Of a stretch of 64,000 bases of DNA, positions 34,116 to 42,823 are shown piece by piece (within the stretch, counting starts at the first letter, position 1; each line of letters starts with the position of its first letter). The stretch is from the NCBI GenBank assembly GCA_046160485.1, contig JBJXGV010000071.1:23336-87335 (forward strand), read 5' to 3'. Below the pieces are notes generated by a model. That model was not told where the DNA came from and ran no database searches. It worked only from the letters and a program-made list of their open reading frames with translations. The position numbers were made by a program, and so were the translations under genes. This stretch comes from JBJXGV01 sp046160485 (GTDB lineage: Bacteria; Orphanbacterota; Orphanbacteria; JBJXGV01).

Positions 34116-35888
34116 CTAACCCTTCGGCACGCAGAAGCAGGTCGCGTGCAGTCTCACGTCGGCGCGCGACCACGCTTGCTCGAAGCGCGCCTCCGCATAG
34201 AGCGCGTCGCGCTCCGCGGCGCGCGCGCCCGGCGCGTTGCCGATGCTTTGTGCCTCGCGCACCCGCGCCCGCGCGCATTGCGCGAGCCCGTAGAGCGACC
34301 AGCCGTTGTTCGGGTTCTTCACGAGATCCGCGCGATACACTTCGGCAGCCTCGGCTGGCCGGCCGGCCTCGAGAAGCACCGCGCCGAGCGTGTGGCGCAC
34401 GGGCTGAATCCAGTCGGGTGATTCGTTGTACTTCAACTCGTCTTCGAGCCGTACGCCTTCGCGCAAGCGCTCGATCGATTCGTCGATGCGTCCTTCGAAG
34501 AAGAAGATCTCGCCAGCGAGCATGTGATCGGCGATCGCGAGGACGTGTTTGGCGCTGTTGTTGCCGACGATCATCGCGTCGGTGACGTGCGCGGACGCGG
34601 CGGCGAACGCGATCTGCTCGGCGCGCGCTTCGTCGAGGCGGCCGAGCGCCCCGAGCGCGATCGCGCGGGCGAAGCGCCGGTGCGCCGTCGCGATCGGCAG
34701 GTATGCCGGCGGCTGCGGCTCCGCGAGAATCTCCTCCCACCTGCCGAATCGCATGAGCGCTTCGAGCGCGATCGTCGTGTAGCCGTCCGCGAAGAACGCG
34801 AACGCCTCGATGAAGTCCGCCGGCATTCCCGCGAGCATGTCGCGTGCGGCGCCGATCGCCGTCACGCTGCGCCCCTCCATCATCGACGACCATGAAAGAA
34901 AGTGATGATTGTGTGCCATGTAGATTCGATAGAAGCCTTGCTCGGGAGAACGTGCGCGGTACGCGCGGTCGGCTTCGATCGCGCGGACGTTCGATTCGGA
35001 CGCGTCGGCCCAGCGCCCGACGCGCGAGTAGATGTGCGCGGGCATGTGCACCATGTGGCCGGCGCCCGGCACGAGCGTACGCAATCTGTCGGCGGGCGGG
35101 ACGCCGCGCTCCGGCTGCGGCGAGGCTTCGACCGCGTGAACGTAGAGATGATTCGCGCCAGGGTGCGAGGGATCGAGCTTCATCACGGCTTCGAGCGTCG
35201 AGAGGATTTCGTTCGTCGCGAGTTTCGGCGCGCCATCGCGCGTCCAGAGATCCCACGGCTGAAGATCCATGAGCGCCTCCGCGGTGAGGCAGCCGATGTC
35301 CGCGTCGTCGGGGTGCGCGCGCCAGAGGCGGCGCATCGCGTCGGCGAACGCCTCGTCGAGCGCGCGGCGATCCGCCGGAGCGGGATGCGCGTAGCGCGCC
35401 CCAACCGCGTCGATCAGCTCGCGCTCGAGCGCGGTCGCGTGCTCCGCGCGCGCGCGCGCGTTGACCATCGCGTCCCACGCCGCCGCCGCCTGCGCCGCGT
35501 CCATCACCGGATTGTTGATGTGCGGCCCGTTCGCGAGCGCAACGCCCCACCACGCCATCGCGCAATCGGGGTCGTGCGCGGCCGCCTGCTTGAAAGATCG
35601 AATCGCCTCGTCGTGATTGAACGAGAACGCGAGCGTGAGGCCTTGATCGAAGTAGCGCTGCGCTTCGGGAGACTCCGTCGAGATCGTTCGCGTGTGATCG
35701 CCGAGGTTTCCGTAGAGCGGCGCAAGAGGCGCTGCCGTCGCGCGTGCCGATTCGTGCGTCGCGTCACGCATGGCATCGCCAGCCGTGTTCGGCGGCGGAT
35801 TCGATGCGACGCACCCCGCGGTCGTCGCGGCGAGGACGGCGAACATGGCGAAAGCGAAGCGTTGCGATCGTTGCGGTTGTTTGCGCAC
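34116..35888 (-). CDS. TPR-repeat lipoprotein
   Basis: 590 aa from GTG 35888 with AGGAGG at good spacing. A lipoprotein signal ends at C26 (ATTAGCVAS). TPR-like helices follow from about 80, starting SPEAQRYFDQGLTLAFSFNHDEAIRSFKQAA, and again near 470-560. HMPAHIYSRVGRW near the middle marks a widespread family of large TPR lipoproteins of unknown function. Outer-membrane or periplasmic location is likely. The downstream neighbour is the convergent subtilase. Confidence 0.85.
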   Translation of the reverse strand: MRKQPQRSQRFAFAMFAVLAATTAGCVASNPPPNTAGDAMRDATHESARATAAPLAPLYGNLGDHTRTISTESPEAQRYFDQGLTLAFSFNHDEAIRSFKQAAAHDPDCAMAWWGVALANGPHINNPVMDAAQAAAAWDAMVNARARAEHATALERELIDAVGARYAHPAPADRRALDEAFADAMRRLWRAHPDDADIGCLTAEALMDLQPWDLWTRDGAPKLATNEILSTLEAVMKLDPSHPGANHLYVHAVEASPQPERGVPPADRLRTLVPGAGHMVHMPAHIYSRVGRWADASESNVRAIEADRAYRARSPEQGFYRIYMAHNHHFLSWSSMMEGRSVTAIGAARDMLAGMPADFIEAFAFFADGYTTIALEALMRFGRWEEILAEPQPPAYLPIATAHRRFARAIALGALGRLDEARAEQIAFAAASAHVTDAMIVGNNSAKHVLAIADHMLAGEIFFFEGRIDESIERLREGVRLEDELKYNESPDWIQPVRHTLGAVLLEAGRPAEAAEVYRADLVKNPNNGWSLYGLAQCARARVREAQSIGNAPGARAAERDALYAEARFEQAWSRADVRLHATCFCVPKG

Positions 35889-35937
35889 GGCGGCGTCCTC
35901 CTGAGATTTCGAACGAGTGAGTGCGAGCGACGCGGCG

Positions 35938-37983
35938 CTACTCGCTCATCATGAAGATGAGCGGCCGCACGTCGTCTTCGGGCGTCCAGTCCCAATAGCG
36001 AATCAAAATCGTATACACCATGAGGCCGGTCTCGCCTTCGCCCCAGATGATGTATCGGAGCGCTTGCTTCATGAGGCTCTCGCGCGTAAGCCCGAGGAAA
36101 ATGCTGACGGGATCGGCGACTTCGCTCAAGTACGCGATCGAATTCGCGATCGCCACGGCGCCGCGCGCCTCGATCGTGACATCGCCGGACTCTTCCTCGC
36201 GGGCGCGGACGCGAATTTTCGCGAGGAAATCGCTTCGGTTGTCGACGAGGTCGACGTGCAGAAACGCGAGCCGCCCCGGCACGGCGTAGTGCGCGCGAAT
36301 CTCCGCCGCCTTGGTTCTCCGCGCGTCGTGCGAGGTCGTCTTGAGCGGAACGATGCTCACCTTCTTCCCGACGATCGACGCCCAAACGCGCGCCGATTCT
36401 TCATCCTCGAAGACCGCGTCGAGAACACGCATCTCGGTCGCGCGGAAGAACCGGCTGATCGCCCCGATGGTCAGAATAACGAAGACGAAGACCGAGGCGA
36501 TGATGATGCCGTCGGTGCGCTCGACGATGTTGTCGCCGAGCGTGAAGAGAAAGACACCGGTGACGATCGCGAAGTAGATGCAACGGCCGAGGCGGCGCGG
36601 GCGTTCGTGCCACAGAGCGAGCGTCACGGCCGTCGCCGCGGAGAGCATGAGCACGAGCACGCCGGTCGCGTAGGCGCCGGCCTGCGCCTCGACGTCCGCG
36701 CGGAAGATGCACGTGACGACGACGCACGCCACGAGCAGCACCAAGACGAGCGCGCGTGTGCGCGCCGCCCAATGCGGCGCCATTCCGAAGTGCGGCAGGT
36801 ACCGCGGAATCAGGTGCAAGAGGCCCGCCATCGCCGACGCACCGGCGAACCAAAGAATGACGATCGTCGCGACGTCGTACACGGTGCCGAAGCCGTGCCC
36901 GAGGCGCTCGTGCGCGAGGTAGGCGATCGCGCGGCCCGAGGCTTCTCCTCCGTGTTGGACGGCGGCGTGCGGGATCAGAAGCGTCGTCACGACGCTCGAC
37001 GAGAGTAGGAGCACACTCATGATGATCGCGGCGGCAGTGAGCATGCGGCGTGTCGCGCGCACGCGGCCGAGCGGCGGTGCGCCGCTTGCGTGCGCGGCGG
37101 CGTCGCCCGGTTCGCCGCGCACGAGCGGCATCACCGAAACGCCCGTCTCGAACCCGGAAAGGCCGAGCGCGAGTTTCGGAAACGTCATGAGCGCGGCGGC
37201 GAGAATGACGCCCCAATCTCCGCGCGCCGAGAGATCCCATCTCCACTGCTCGAGGAGAGCCGGATTCGCCGCGATCGCTGCGAGTCCCTCGCCGATCACG
37301 ACCACGTTCAGCAGGAGGTAGGGGATCGCGATGAACGTCGCGACGCCGATCGCCTCGCGAAAGCCTTTGAGAAAGACCGCGGCGAGAAGCGCAAGAAGCC
37401 CGATCGTGATCGCGAACTGATGGTCGCCGATGTACGGATGCAGAAACGGATTCTCGGCGGCGTGTTGTCCGGCGTCGGCCGCCGAGAGCGTCATCGTGAT
37501 GACGAAGTCGGTGGCGGCGAAACCGAGGAGCACGAGCACGAAGACGCGCCCCCACCATCCGGGGATCAAGCTTTCGAGCATCGCGATCGAACCTTGTCCG
37601 GCGTACGAACGCGCCGCGACTTCCTTGTAGACCGGAACGGCGCCGAAGAGCGTCACGGCGAGGAGGACCGCGGTGGCGACCGGCGAGAGTGCGCCCGCGG
37701 CAAGGAGCGCGATGCCGGGTTGATAACCGAGCGTCGAGAAATAGTCGACGCCGGTCAGCCAGAGGACGCGGTGCCACGGGTACGTGTGCTCATCGGCGTG
37801 GGACGCGTGCTCGGTCGCGCCGCCGCGAATCCAGCGGCCGAACGCCGTGCGTGGCATCGCCGTGCGCGGAACCGGGATCGAGGGGAGCTGGATCTCGCTC
37901 GGGGCGTGGGGCGGCACGCGCGGCAGTATACGCGAGAGGCGATTGTCGGCGCGATAGGCTCCGCCGAGGAATCTCGACGCCAT
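35938..37983 (-). CDS. APC-superfamily amino-acid/polyamine permease-like transporter
   Basis: 681 aa. Twelve or more hydrophobic segments run from about 70 to 520, beginning LWLTGVDYFSTLGYQPGIALLAAGALS and including FGLSGFETGVSVMP-like sequence in helix 6 (LALGLSGFETGV). The last about 160 residues form a soluble domain (ARVWASIVGKKVSIVPLKTTSHD) that is unusual for amino-acid permeases and may be regulatory. The substrate is unknown. The first 60 residues are basic and could be trimmed: an internal ATG lies at MPRTAFGRW. It is divergent from the efflux adaptor at 38046. Confidence 0.82.
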   Translation of the reverse strand: MASRFLGGAYRADNRLSRILPRVPPHAPSEIQLPSIPVPRTAMPRTAFGRWIRGGATEHASHADEHTYPWHRVLWLTGVDYFSTLGYQPGIALLAAGALSPVATAVLLAVTLFGAVPVYKEVAARSYAGQGSIAMLESLIPGWWGRVFVLVLLGFAATDFVITMTLSAADAGQHAAENPFLHPYIGDHQFAITIGLLALLAAVFLKGFREAIGVATFIAIPYLLLNVVVIGEGLAAIAANPALLEQWRWDLSARGDWGVILAAALMTFPKLALGLSGFETGVSVMPLVRGEPGDAAAHASGAPPLGRVRATRRMLTAAAIIMSVLLLSSSVVTTLLIPHAAVQHGGEASGRAIAYLAHERLGHGFGTVYDVATIVILWFAGASAMAGLLHLIPRYLPHFGMAPHWAARTRALVLVLLVACVVVTCIFRADVEAQAGAYATGVLVLMLSAATAVTLALWHERPRRLGRCIYFAIVTGVFLFTLGDNIVERTDGIIIASVFVFVILTIGAISRFFRATEMRVLDAVFEDEESARVWASIVGKKVSIVPLKTTSHDARRTKAAEIRAHYAVPGRLAFLHVDLVDNRSDFLAKIRVRAREEESGDVTIEARGAVAIANSIAYLSEVADPVSIFLGLTRESLMKQALRYIIWGEGETGLMVYTILIRYWDWTPEDDVRPLIFMMSE

Positions 37984-38045
37984 GTAGACCGGGGACTATG
38001 CTGCCGGGTATAAGTATCCGCTTCGACTCGGAAAAGGAGACCTTC

Positions 38046-39365
38046 GTGACGGTAAGAGAGCGGACGCGGTCGATTGGCTGGATGCTCGGCATCCTCATTG
38101 TGGTTGCGGCGCTCGTTGCCGCGGGCGTGTCCGCGAAGAAGGCCGCGAAGCCGAAGAGAAGCGCCGCGGTCGTGCCCACCGCAACGGTCGACCGGCAGGA
38201 GATCAGCGTATCGGTCGAGGCGAATGGCGTCGTCGAACCGGTCAGCATCGTCGACGTGAAGTCGAAGGCCTCGGGGCAGATCGTGCGGATGCCGGTGGAG
38301 ATCGGATCGCTTGTGGGGGCCGGCGACTTGCTCGTGCAGATCGACACGCGCGACGTGCAGAACCAATACGATCAGGCGTCGGCGGTTCTCGACGCAGCGA
38401 AGGCGCGCGTCGACGTGTCGGCGGCAAAGCGCAAACGCGCCGACGACCTCTTCGCCGCACAGGCCATCACCGTCGAGGAACATGAGGCGGCGATCCTCGA
38501 GTACGCGAACGGGCAGTCGGCGTTCGTGACGGCGCGCACGGATCTCGATCTTGCGCGGCAGCGGCTCGAAGACGCGACGGTGCGCGCGCCGATCGCGGGA
38601 ACCGTCATCGAGAAGCCCGTCACCGTGGGGCAAGTCATTTCGTCGGCGACATCGTCGGTGAGCGGCGGAACGACGCTGCTCATGATGGCCGACCTGAAGA
38701 AGATTCGCATGCGTGCGCTCGTCAACGAGATCGACATCGGCAACGTGAAGCCAGGACAAGTCGCAGCGGTCGCCGTCGACGCGTACGCGAATCGCGAGTT
38801 CGCGGGCGTCGTCGAGAAGGTCGAGCCGCGCGCCGTCGTCGAGCAGTCGGTCACGATGTTCCCTGTTTTGATTTCGCTCTCGAACGACGAGGGCCTCCTC
38901 ATGCCGGGGATGAACGGCGAGGTGACGCTTGTCGTCGAGCGGCAGGAGAATGTGCTCTCGGTTCCGATGGACGCGGTGCGCGGCATGAGCGAGTTGCCCG
39001 CCGCGGCGGCGGCGCTCGGGCTCAACGCGGACTCGCTGCGCGTCGCGATGCGCGGGGGCACGGCTGAGCGCGGCGAGCGTGGTGGTCAAGGCGAGCCGCG
39101 AGGCAACGGGCAGGCGCGGCTCGTCTTCGTGAAGACGCAAGGCGGATTCGATGCGCGCATCGTGCGTCTTGGCATCACCAACTTTGATGATGCGCAGGTC
39201 GTCAGCGGCCTCGAAGAGGGCGAAGAAGTCGCGCTCTTGTCGGCGGCCGAGCTACAGCGCAGCCGCGTCGAGACGGTCGAGAGGATGCGCCAGCGCATGG
39301 GCGGCGCGATGCCGGGGATGCAGCGCCAGTCGACCGGCGCGACCGGCTCGCGCCCCGGCGGATAG
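38046..39365 (+). CDS. MacA-type periplasmic adaptor of an ABC efflux system
   Basis: 439 aa from GTG 38046, with AAGGAGA six nucleotides upstream. A single N-terminal helix (WMLGILIVVAALVAAGVSA) anchors it. Two lipoyl halves flank an alpha-hairpin: SKASGQIVRMPVEIGSLVGAGDLLVQID and ATVRAPIAGTVIEKPVTVGQ. The C-terminal part includes a Gly/Arg-rich insert. It pairs with the MacB-like permease that begins 5 nt after its stop. No ATPase gene follows. Confidence 0.9.
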   Translation: MTVRERTRSIGWMLGILIVVAALVAAGVSAKKAAKPKRSAAVVPTATVDRQEISVSVEANGVVEPVSIVDVKSKASGQIVRMPVEIGSLVGAGDLLVQIDTRDVQNQYDQASAVLDAAKARVDVSAAKRKRADDLFAAQAITVEEHEAAILEYANGQSAFVTARTDLDLARQRLEDATVRAPIAGTVIEKPVTVGQVISSATSSVSGGTTLLMMADLKKIRMRALVNEIDIGNVKPGQVAAVAVDAYANREFAGVVEKVEPRAVVEQSVTMFPVLISLSNDEGLLMPGMNGEVTLVVERQENVLSVPMDAVRGMSELPAAAAALGLNADSLRVAMRGGTAERGERGGQGEPRGNGQARLVFVKTQGGFDARIVRLGITNFDDAQVVSGLEEGEEVALLSAAELQRSRVETVERMRQRMGGAMPGMQRQSTGATGSRPGG

Positions 39366-39369
39366 CGGC

Positions 39370-40593
39370 GTGTTTTTCGGCGAGACGATTCGCGTCGCCT
39401 TCGCGGCGCTTGCCGCGAACAAGCTTCGCTCCTTTCTGACGATGCTCGGCGTCATCATCGGCGTCGCGGCGGTCATCGCGATGGTCGCGCTCGGGCGCGG
39501 CGCGCAGCAATCGGTGAACGCGCGCATCGCCTCGCTCGGCACGACGCTGCTGACGGTCATGCCGGGACAGGCGCGCGGATTCGGCGGCGTCGCGTCCGGC
39601 ACCGATCGCGCGCGCCTCGACATCGACGACGCTGCGGCGCTTGCCGAGCGCGGCACTCTCTTCACGGACATCCAGCCCGAGATGTCACGGCAGCTTCAAC
39701 TCCAGTTCGGCAACAAGAACGCGAACACCTCGATCACAGGCACCACCGCAAACTACCTCAGCGTTCGCAATTTTTCGCTCGCGGCAGGGCGCATGTTCTC
39801 CGCCGGCGAGGATGCGGCGCGACAGCGCGTCGCCGTCCTCGGTTCGCAGGTGCTTACGAACCTCGGCGTGCCGTCGGCAGACGCGATCGTCGGCGAGACG
39901 ATTCGGATCGGCGGGATCCAGTTCCAAGTAGTTGGCGTGCTCAACTCGAAGGGGCAAGGCGCGGGCTTCTCGAATCCGGACGATCAAGTCCTCATTCCTC
40001 TGCAAACGGCGCGCTACCGCGTCTTCGGCACACAAAACCTGCGCGCGGTGAACGTGCTCGCGCCATCCGAGGAGCAGATTCCCGCGACGATGGCGGAGGT
40101 CGCGCGCATTCTGCGGCGGGAACACGCGCTTCGAACGGGGCAGACCGACGACTTCAACATCCGCAGCCAGGCGGATTTTCTGGCGACGCTCGGGGAGACG
40201 ACGCAGGTGTTCACGCTCTTGCTTGCGGGCATCGCCACCGTCAGCCTGATCGTCGGCGGCATCGGCATCATGAACATCATGCTCGTCTCCGTGACGGAGC
40301 GGACGCGCGAGATCGGAGTTCGCAAGGCGCTCGGCGCGACGCGGCACAACATCCTGATGCAATTTCTCATCGAGGCGGTCGTGTTGTGTCTCCTCGGCGG
40401 TGCCGTCGGAATCGCGCTCGGAGCGGGGACGGCGGTCGTAATGCGCGAATCATTCGGCTGGAACACGGCCGTCGGGCTCGACTCGGTCGCGATCTCGTTC
40501 TGCTTCGCGGCGGCGGTCGGGATTCTATTCGGCGTGTGGCCCGCGCGCCGCGCCGCGTCGCTCGACGCGATCGCCGCGCTGCGCTACGAGTAG
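39370..40593 (+). CDS. MacB-like ABC transporter permease
   Basis: 407 aa from GTG 39370. An N-terminal transmembrane helix (FLTMLGVIIGVAAVIAMVALG) precedes a large MacB periplasmic core (about 50-270) and the FtsX-like C-terminal three-helix domain: VSLIVGGIGIMNIMLVSVTERTREIGVRKALGA, then VPARRAASL-type ending as WPARRAASLDAIAAL. It lacks the ATP-binding domain that is fused in E. coli MacB, so it needs a separate ATPase. None is encoded in the neighbouring genes. Confidence 0.92.
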   Translation: MFFGETIRVAFAALAANKLRSFLTMLGVIIGVAAVIAMVALGRGAQQSVNARIASLGTTLLTVMPGQARGFGGVASGTDRARLDIDDAAALAERGTLFTDIQPEMSRQLQLQFGNKNANTSITGTTANYLSVRNFSLAAGRMFSAGEDAARQRVAVLGSQVLTNLGVPSADAIVGETIRIGGIQFQVVGVLNSKGQGAGFSNPDDQVLIPLQTARYRVFGTQNLRAVNVLAPSEEQIPATMAEVARILRREHALRTGQTDDFNIRSQADFLATLGETTQVFTLLLAGIATVSLIVGGIGIMNIMLVSVTERTREIGVRKALGATRHNILMQFLIEAVVLCLLGGAVGIALGAGTAVVMRESFGWNTAVGLDSVAISFCFAAAVGILFGVWPARRAASLDAIAALRYE

Positions 40594-40711
40594 CGCGCGC
40601 GACGCGGCGAGAGCCGCGCTTGCACTCGCGTTGCGCTCGACACCTGCGCGCGCTGCCACGTCCCGCGCCCACACCCGCGCCCGCTCTTGCGCCGATCGCG
40701 ACGCGCTTCGA

Positions 40712-41245
40712 CTAGGGTCGCATTCTCGCAAGCTCGAGCGCGAGAAGCCGCGCCTTATGCGCTAAGCGCGACGCGCCCTCGATATCGTTCGCGTCGTAGG
40801 AGGAGCGCGCCTGTGCGATCAGCCCCTCGACGGTCTTCATTCGCTCGAGAGCGTCGGGCTTGCGCGATTTCTCGCGCGCGGTGCCCAGCGCGCGCTCGGC
40901 CTCGGCGAGATCGCGGCGTGTCTCGGACGCGAGGCGCGTGCGTTCGACACCGCCGAGCTCCACCGTGACCGCGGCGTCGCGGTCCTCCCCCGGACGCGGC
41001 GCGCTCGCGGCGGCGCCGGCGTCGCGAGTTTCCGTCGTACTTGCGGAACGCACCGAGTCGGCCTTGGCGGGACTCGCCGCCGAATCGGAAGGCGCCGCCA
41101 CGGCCGCGGTGTCCGCCGGCGCCGTGCGTTCCGCGGTGACATCGCTCGCCGGCTCGCCGCCGAATTGCGGAACGAGCGAGCAACCTCCCGCCGCGACCGA
41201 TGCGAAGATCAAAGCGCCGCCGACGCGCAGCTCGAGCCAATTCAC
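40712..41245 (-). CDS. Small lipoprotein, third gene of the NtrC-type operon
   Basis: 177 aa with a lipoprotein signal ending at C22 (SVAAGGCSL). An Ala/Ser/Asp-rich low-complexity segment (about 30-95) leads to a C-terminal helical region (LAEAERALGTAREKSRK..., SYDANDIEGASRLAHKARLL) resembling DUF4398-like lipoproteins. Its ATG overlaps the kinase stop (ATGA), so it is co-translated with the sensor. It may be an accessory to the sensor or to the cell envelope; the function is unknown. Confidence 0.75.
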   Translation of the reverse strand: MNWLELRVGGALIFASVAAGGCSLVPQFGGEPASDVTAERTAPADTAAVAAPSDSAASPAKADSVRSASTTETRDAGAAASAPRPGEDRDAAVTVELGGVERTRLASETRRDLAEAERALGTAREKSRKPDALERMKTVEGLIAQARSSYDANDIEGASRLAHKARLLALELARMRP

Positions 41246-42813
41246 CGCGCACCTCGCTCGCCGCCGGTCGCCATCGCGATCGCCGTCTCCGCAGCGGGCA
41301 GCTTGATCGTCACCACCGTGCCCACTCCCGTAGCCGACTCGATTTCGAGTTCACCGCCATGCATCTCCGCGGCCTGCCGCGCGAGCGACAAACCTACGCC
41401 CGTACCATCGGGCTTCGTCGTGAAGAAAAGTTCGAGGACGCGTTCGCGAAGCTCGGGAGGAATGCCGGGACCCGTGTCGGCCACCGCGATGCACGCCCGC
41501 GACACGGTGCCCGGCGCGTTCGCGGCGAGACCCGCACCGCCGCCGCTCTCCGGCGCTCCGAGAGTTTCTCGCCACGTTCGCAGCACGATCCGTTTGTCTC
41601 GCGACGGCCCTGCTTGAATCGCGTTGCGCACGAGATTGTACACAGCCTGCCGCAACACCTGCGGGTCGGCGACGATGTCGGGCGCGGAGGGCGCGAGGTC
41701 GAGTTCGAGATCGAGTCCGGCGAGGTTCGCATCGCTTTCGAGAGTCGCGTGTATCTCCGCGACGAAGTCGTTCACGCGAATTCTCTGCACCGCGGTGGGA
41801 CGAAGCCGCGCGATCTTCAGGAATCCGCTGATGGCGCGATCGAGACGTCCGATCTTCTCCGCGGCGCTGCGCACGTGCGCCTCGACCTCAGCGGGATCGC
41901 GGCGCGCCGCGCGTGCCGCCGCGTCGAGATCGAGCGAGAGCGCCTGAAGCGGATCGCGCAGCTCGTGCGCGACACCCGTCGCCATCTCGCCGAGTCGCGT
42001 CAGAACGCGTGTCTGATCCGCGAGCGCGTTGAGCGCATCCTGCCCGGCGCCAAACGCCCGTCGCTCGCGCTCGAACTGTTTGGCGAGCAGATTGAGTTCG
42101 CGCGCGAGGCGGCTGAACTCGTCGGCTCCGCTCTCGGGAAGGAGCCCGTCGAACCGGCCCTCGCGAATCGCGGTCACGCCCGCTTCGAAAACGCGAAGCC
42201 TTCCGATGACGAGGCGCGATACGATGACACCGCCGCCGATCGCGAGCGCGACGAACGCGACGGCGACGACAACGCCGCGCCAGAAGAACGACTTGACGCT
42301 ATCCCAAAGAAAAGCGCGCGGCACGATGACGCGGATCGATGCGAACGGTTCATCGTTGCGCGCGAGCGGCGTGAACGATTCGTAGAGACTGCGCCCCTCG
42401 CGAAGTTGCCACAACACGCGGAAGGCGTCGGCGAGATTGCGCGCGCGCGGCAGCGGTGCGAGGCGCGCAATGGGCCGCCCGATCTCGGAGACGAGGCTGT
42501 GCGCGACGGCGGTGCCCGATGTGTCGCAGACGGCGACATGAAGCGCCGAGGGCGCGTGCGCGATCGCGTCGGAGAGAACCGTCGCGAGGCGCGAGTCACG
42601 CGCGATCGCGCGCAAATCGGCCGCGGGTTCCTCGACAGCGATGAAGTCGAGTTGCCGCCGTACAACGTGCGTGACGAGGTCGCACTCGGTAGCCGCGCGT
42701 TCAGTGGCGAGACGAACGACGCTGGCAAGTTCGAGAAGTCCCGCGACGACCACGAGCAGGGTGGCGAGGATTGCGACCGACTGAACCCGGCGGCCGACAA
42801 AGGCCGGATTCAT
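41242..42813 (-). CDS. Membrane sensor histidine kinase (NtrB-like, HAMP-HisKA-HATPase)
   Basis: 523 aa from ATG 42813. Two membrane helices (12-34 and 180-203) bound a periplasmic domain of about 145 residues. HAMP follows at about 203-255. H283 (GVAHELRDPL) is the phosphoacceptor. The ATPase domain has NLVRNAIQAG (N box), DTGPGIPPELR (G1), LFFTTKP (F) and GTGVGLSLA (G2). It is preceded by an NtrC-type regulator gene 11 nt away and followed by a 4-nt overlap with a lipoprotein, so all three are one operon. The signal sensed is unknown. Confidence 0.92.
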   Translation of the reverse strand: MNPAFVGRRVQSVAILATLLVVVAGLLELASVVRLATERAATECDLVTHVVRRQLDFIAVEEPAADLRAIARDSRLATVLSDAIAHAPSALHVAVCDTSGTAVAHSLVSEIGRPIARLAPLPRARNLADAFRVLWQLREGRSLYESFTPLARNDEPFASIRVIVPRAFLWDSVKSFFWRGVVVAVAFVALAIGGGVIVSRLVIGRLRVFEAGVTAIREGRFDGLLPESGADEFSRLARELNLLAKQFERERRAFGAGQDALNALADQTRVLTRLGEMATGVAHELRDPLQALSLDLDAAARAARRDPAEVEAHVRSAAEKIGRLDRAISGFLKIARLRPTAVQRIRVNDFVAEIHATLESDANLAGLDLELDLAPSAPDIVADPQVLRQAVYNLVRNAIQAGPSRDKRIVLRTWRETLGAPESGGGAGLAANAPGTVSRACIAVADTGPGIPPELRERVLELFFTTKPDGTGVGLSLARQAAEMHGGELEIESATGVGTVVTIKLPAAETAIAMATGGERGAR

Positions 42814-42823
42814 CGCGGCGGAC

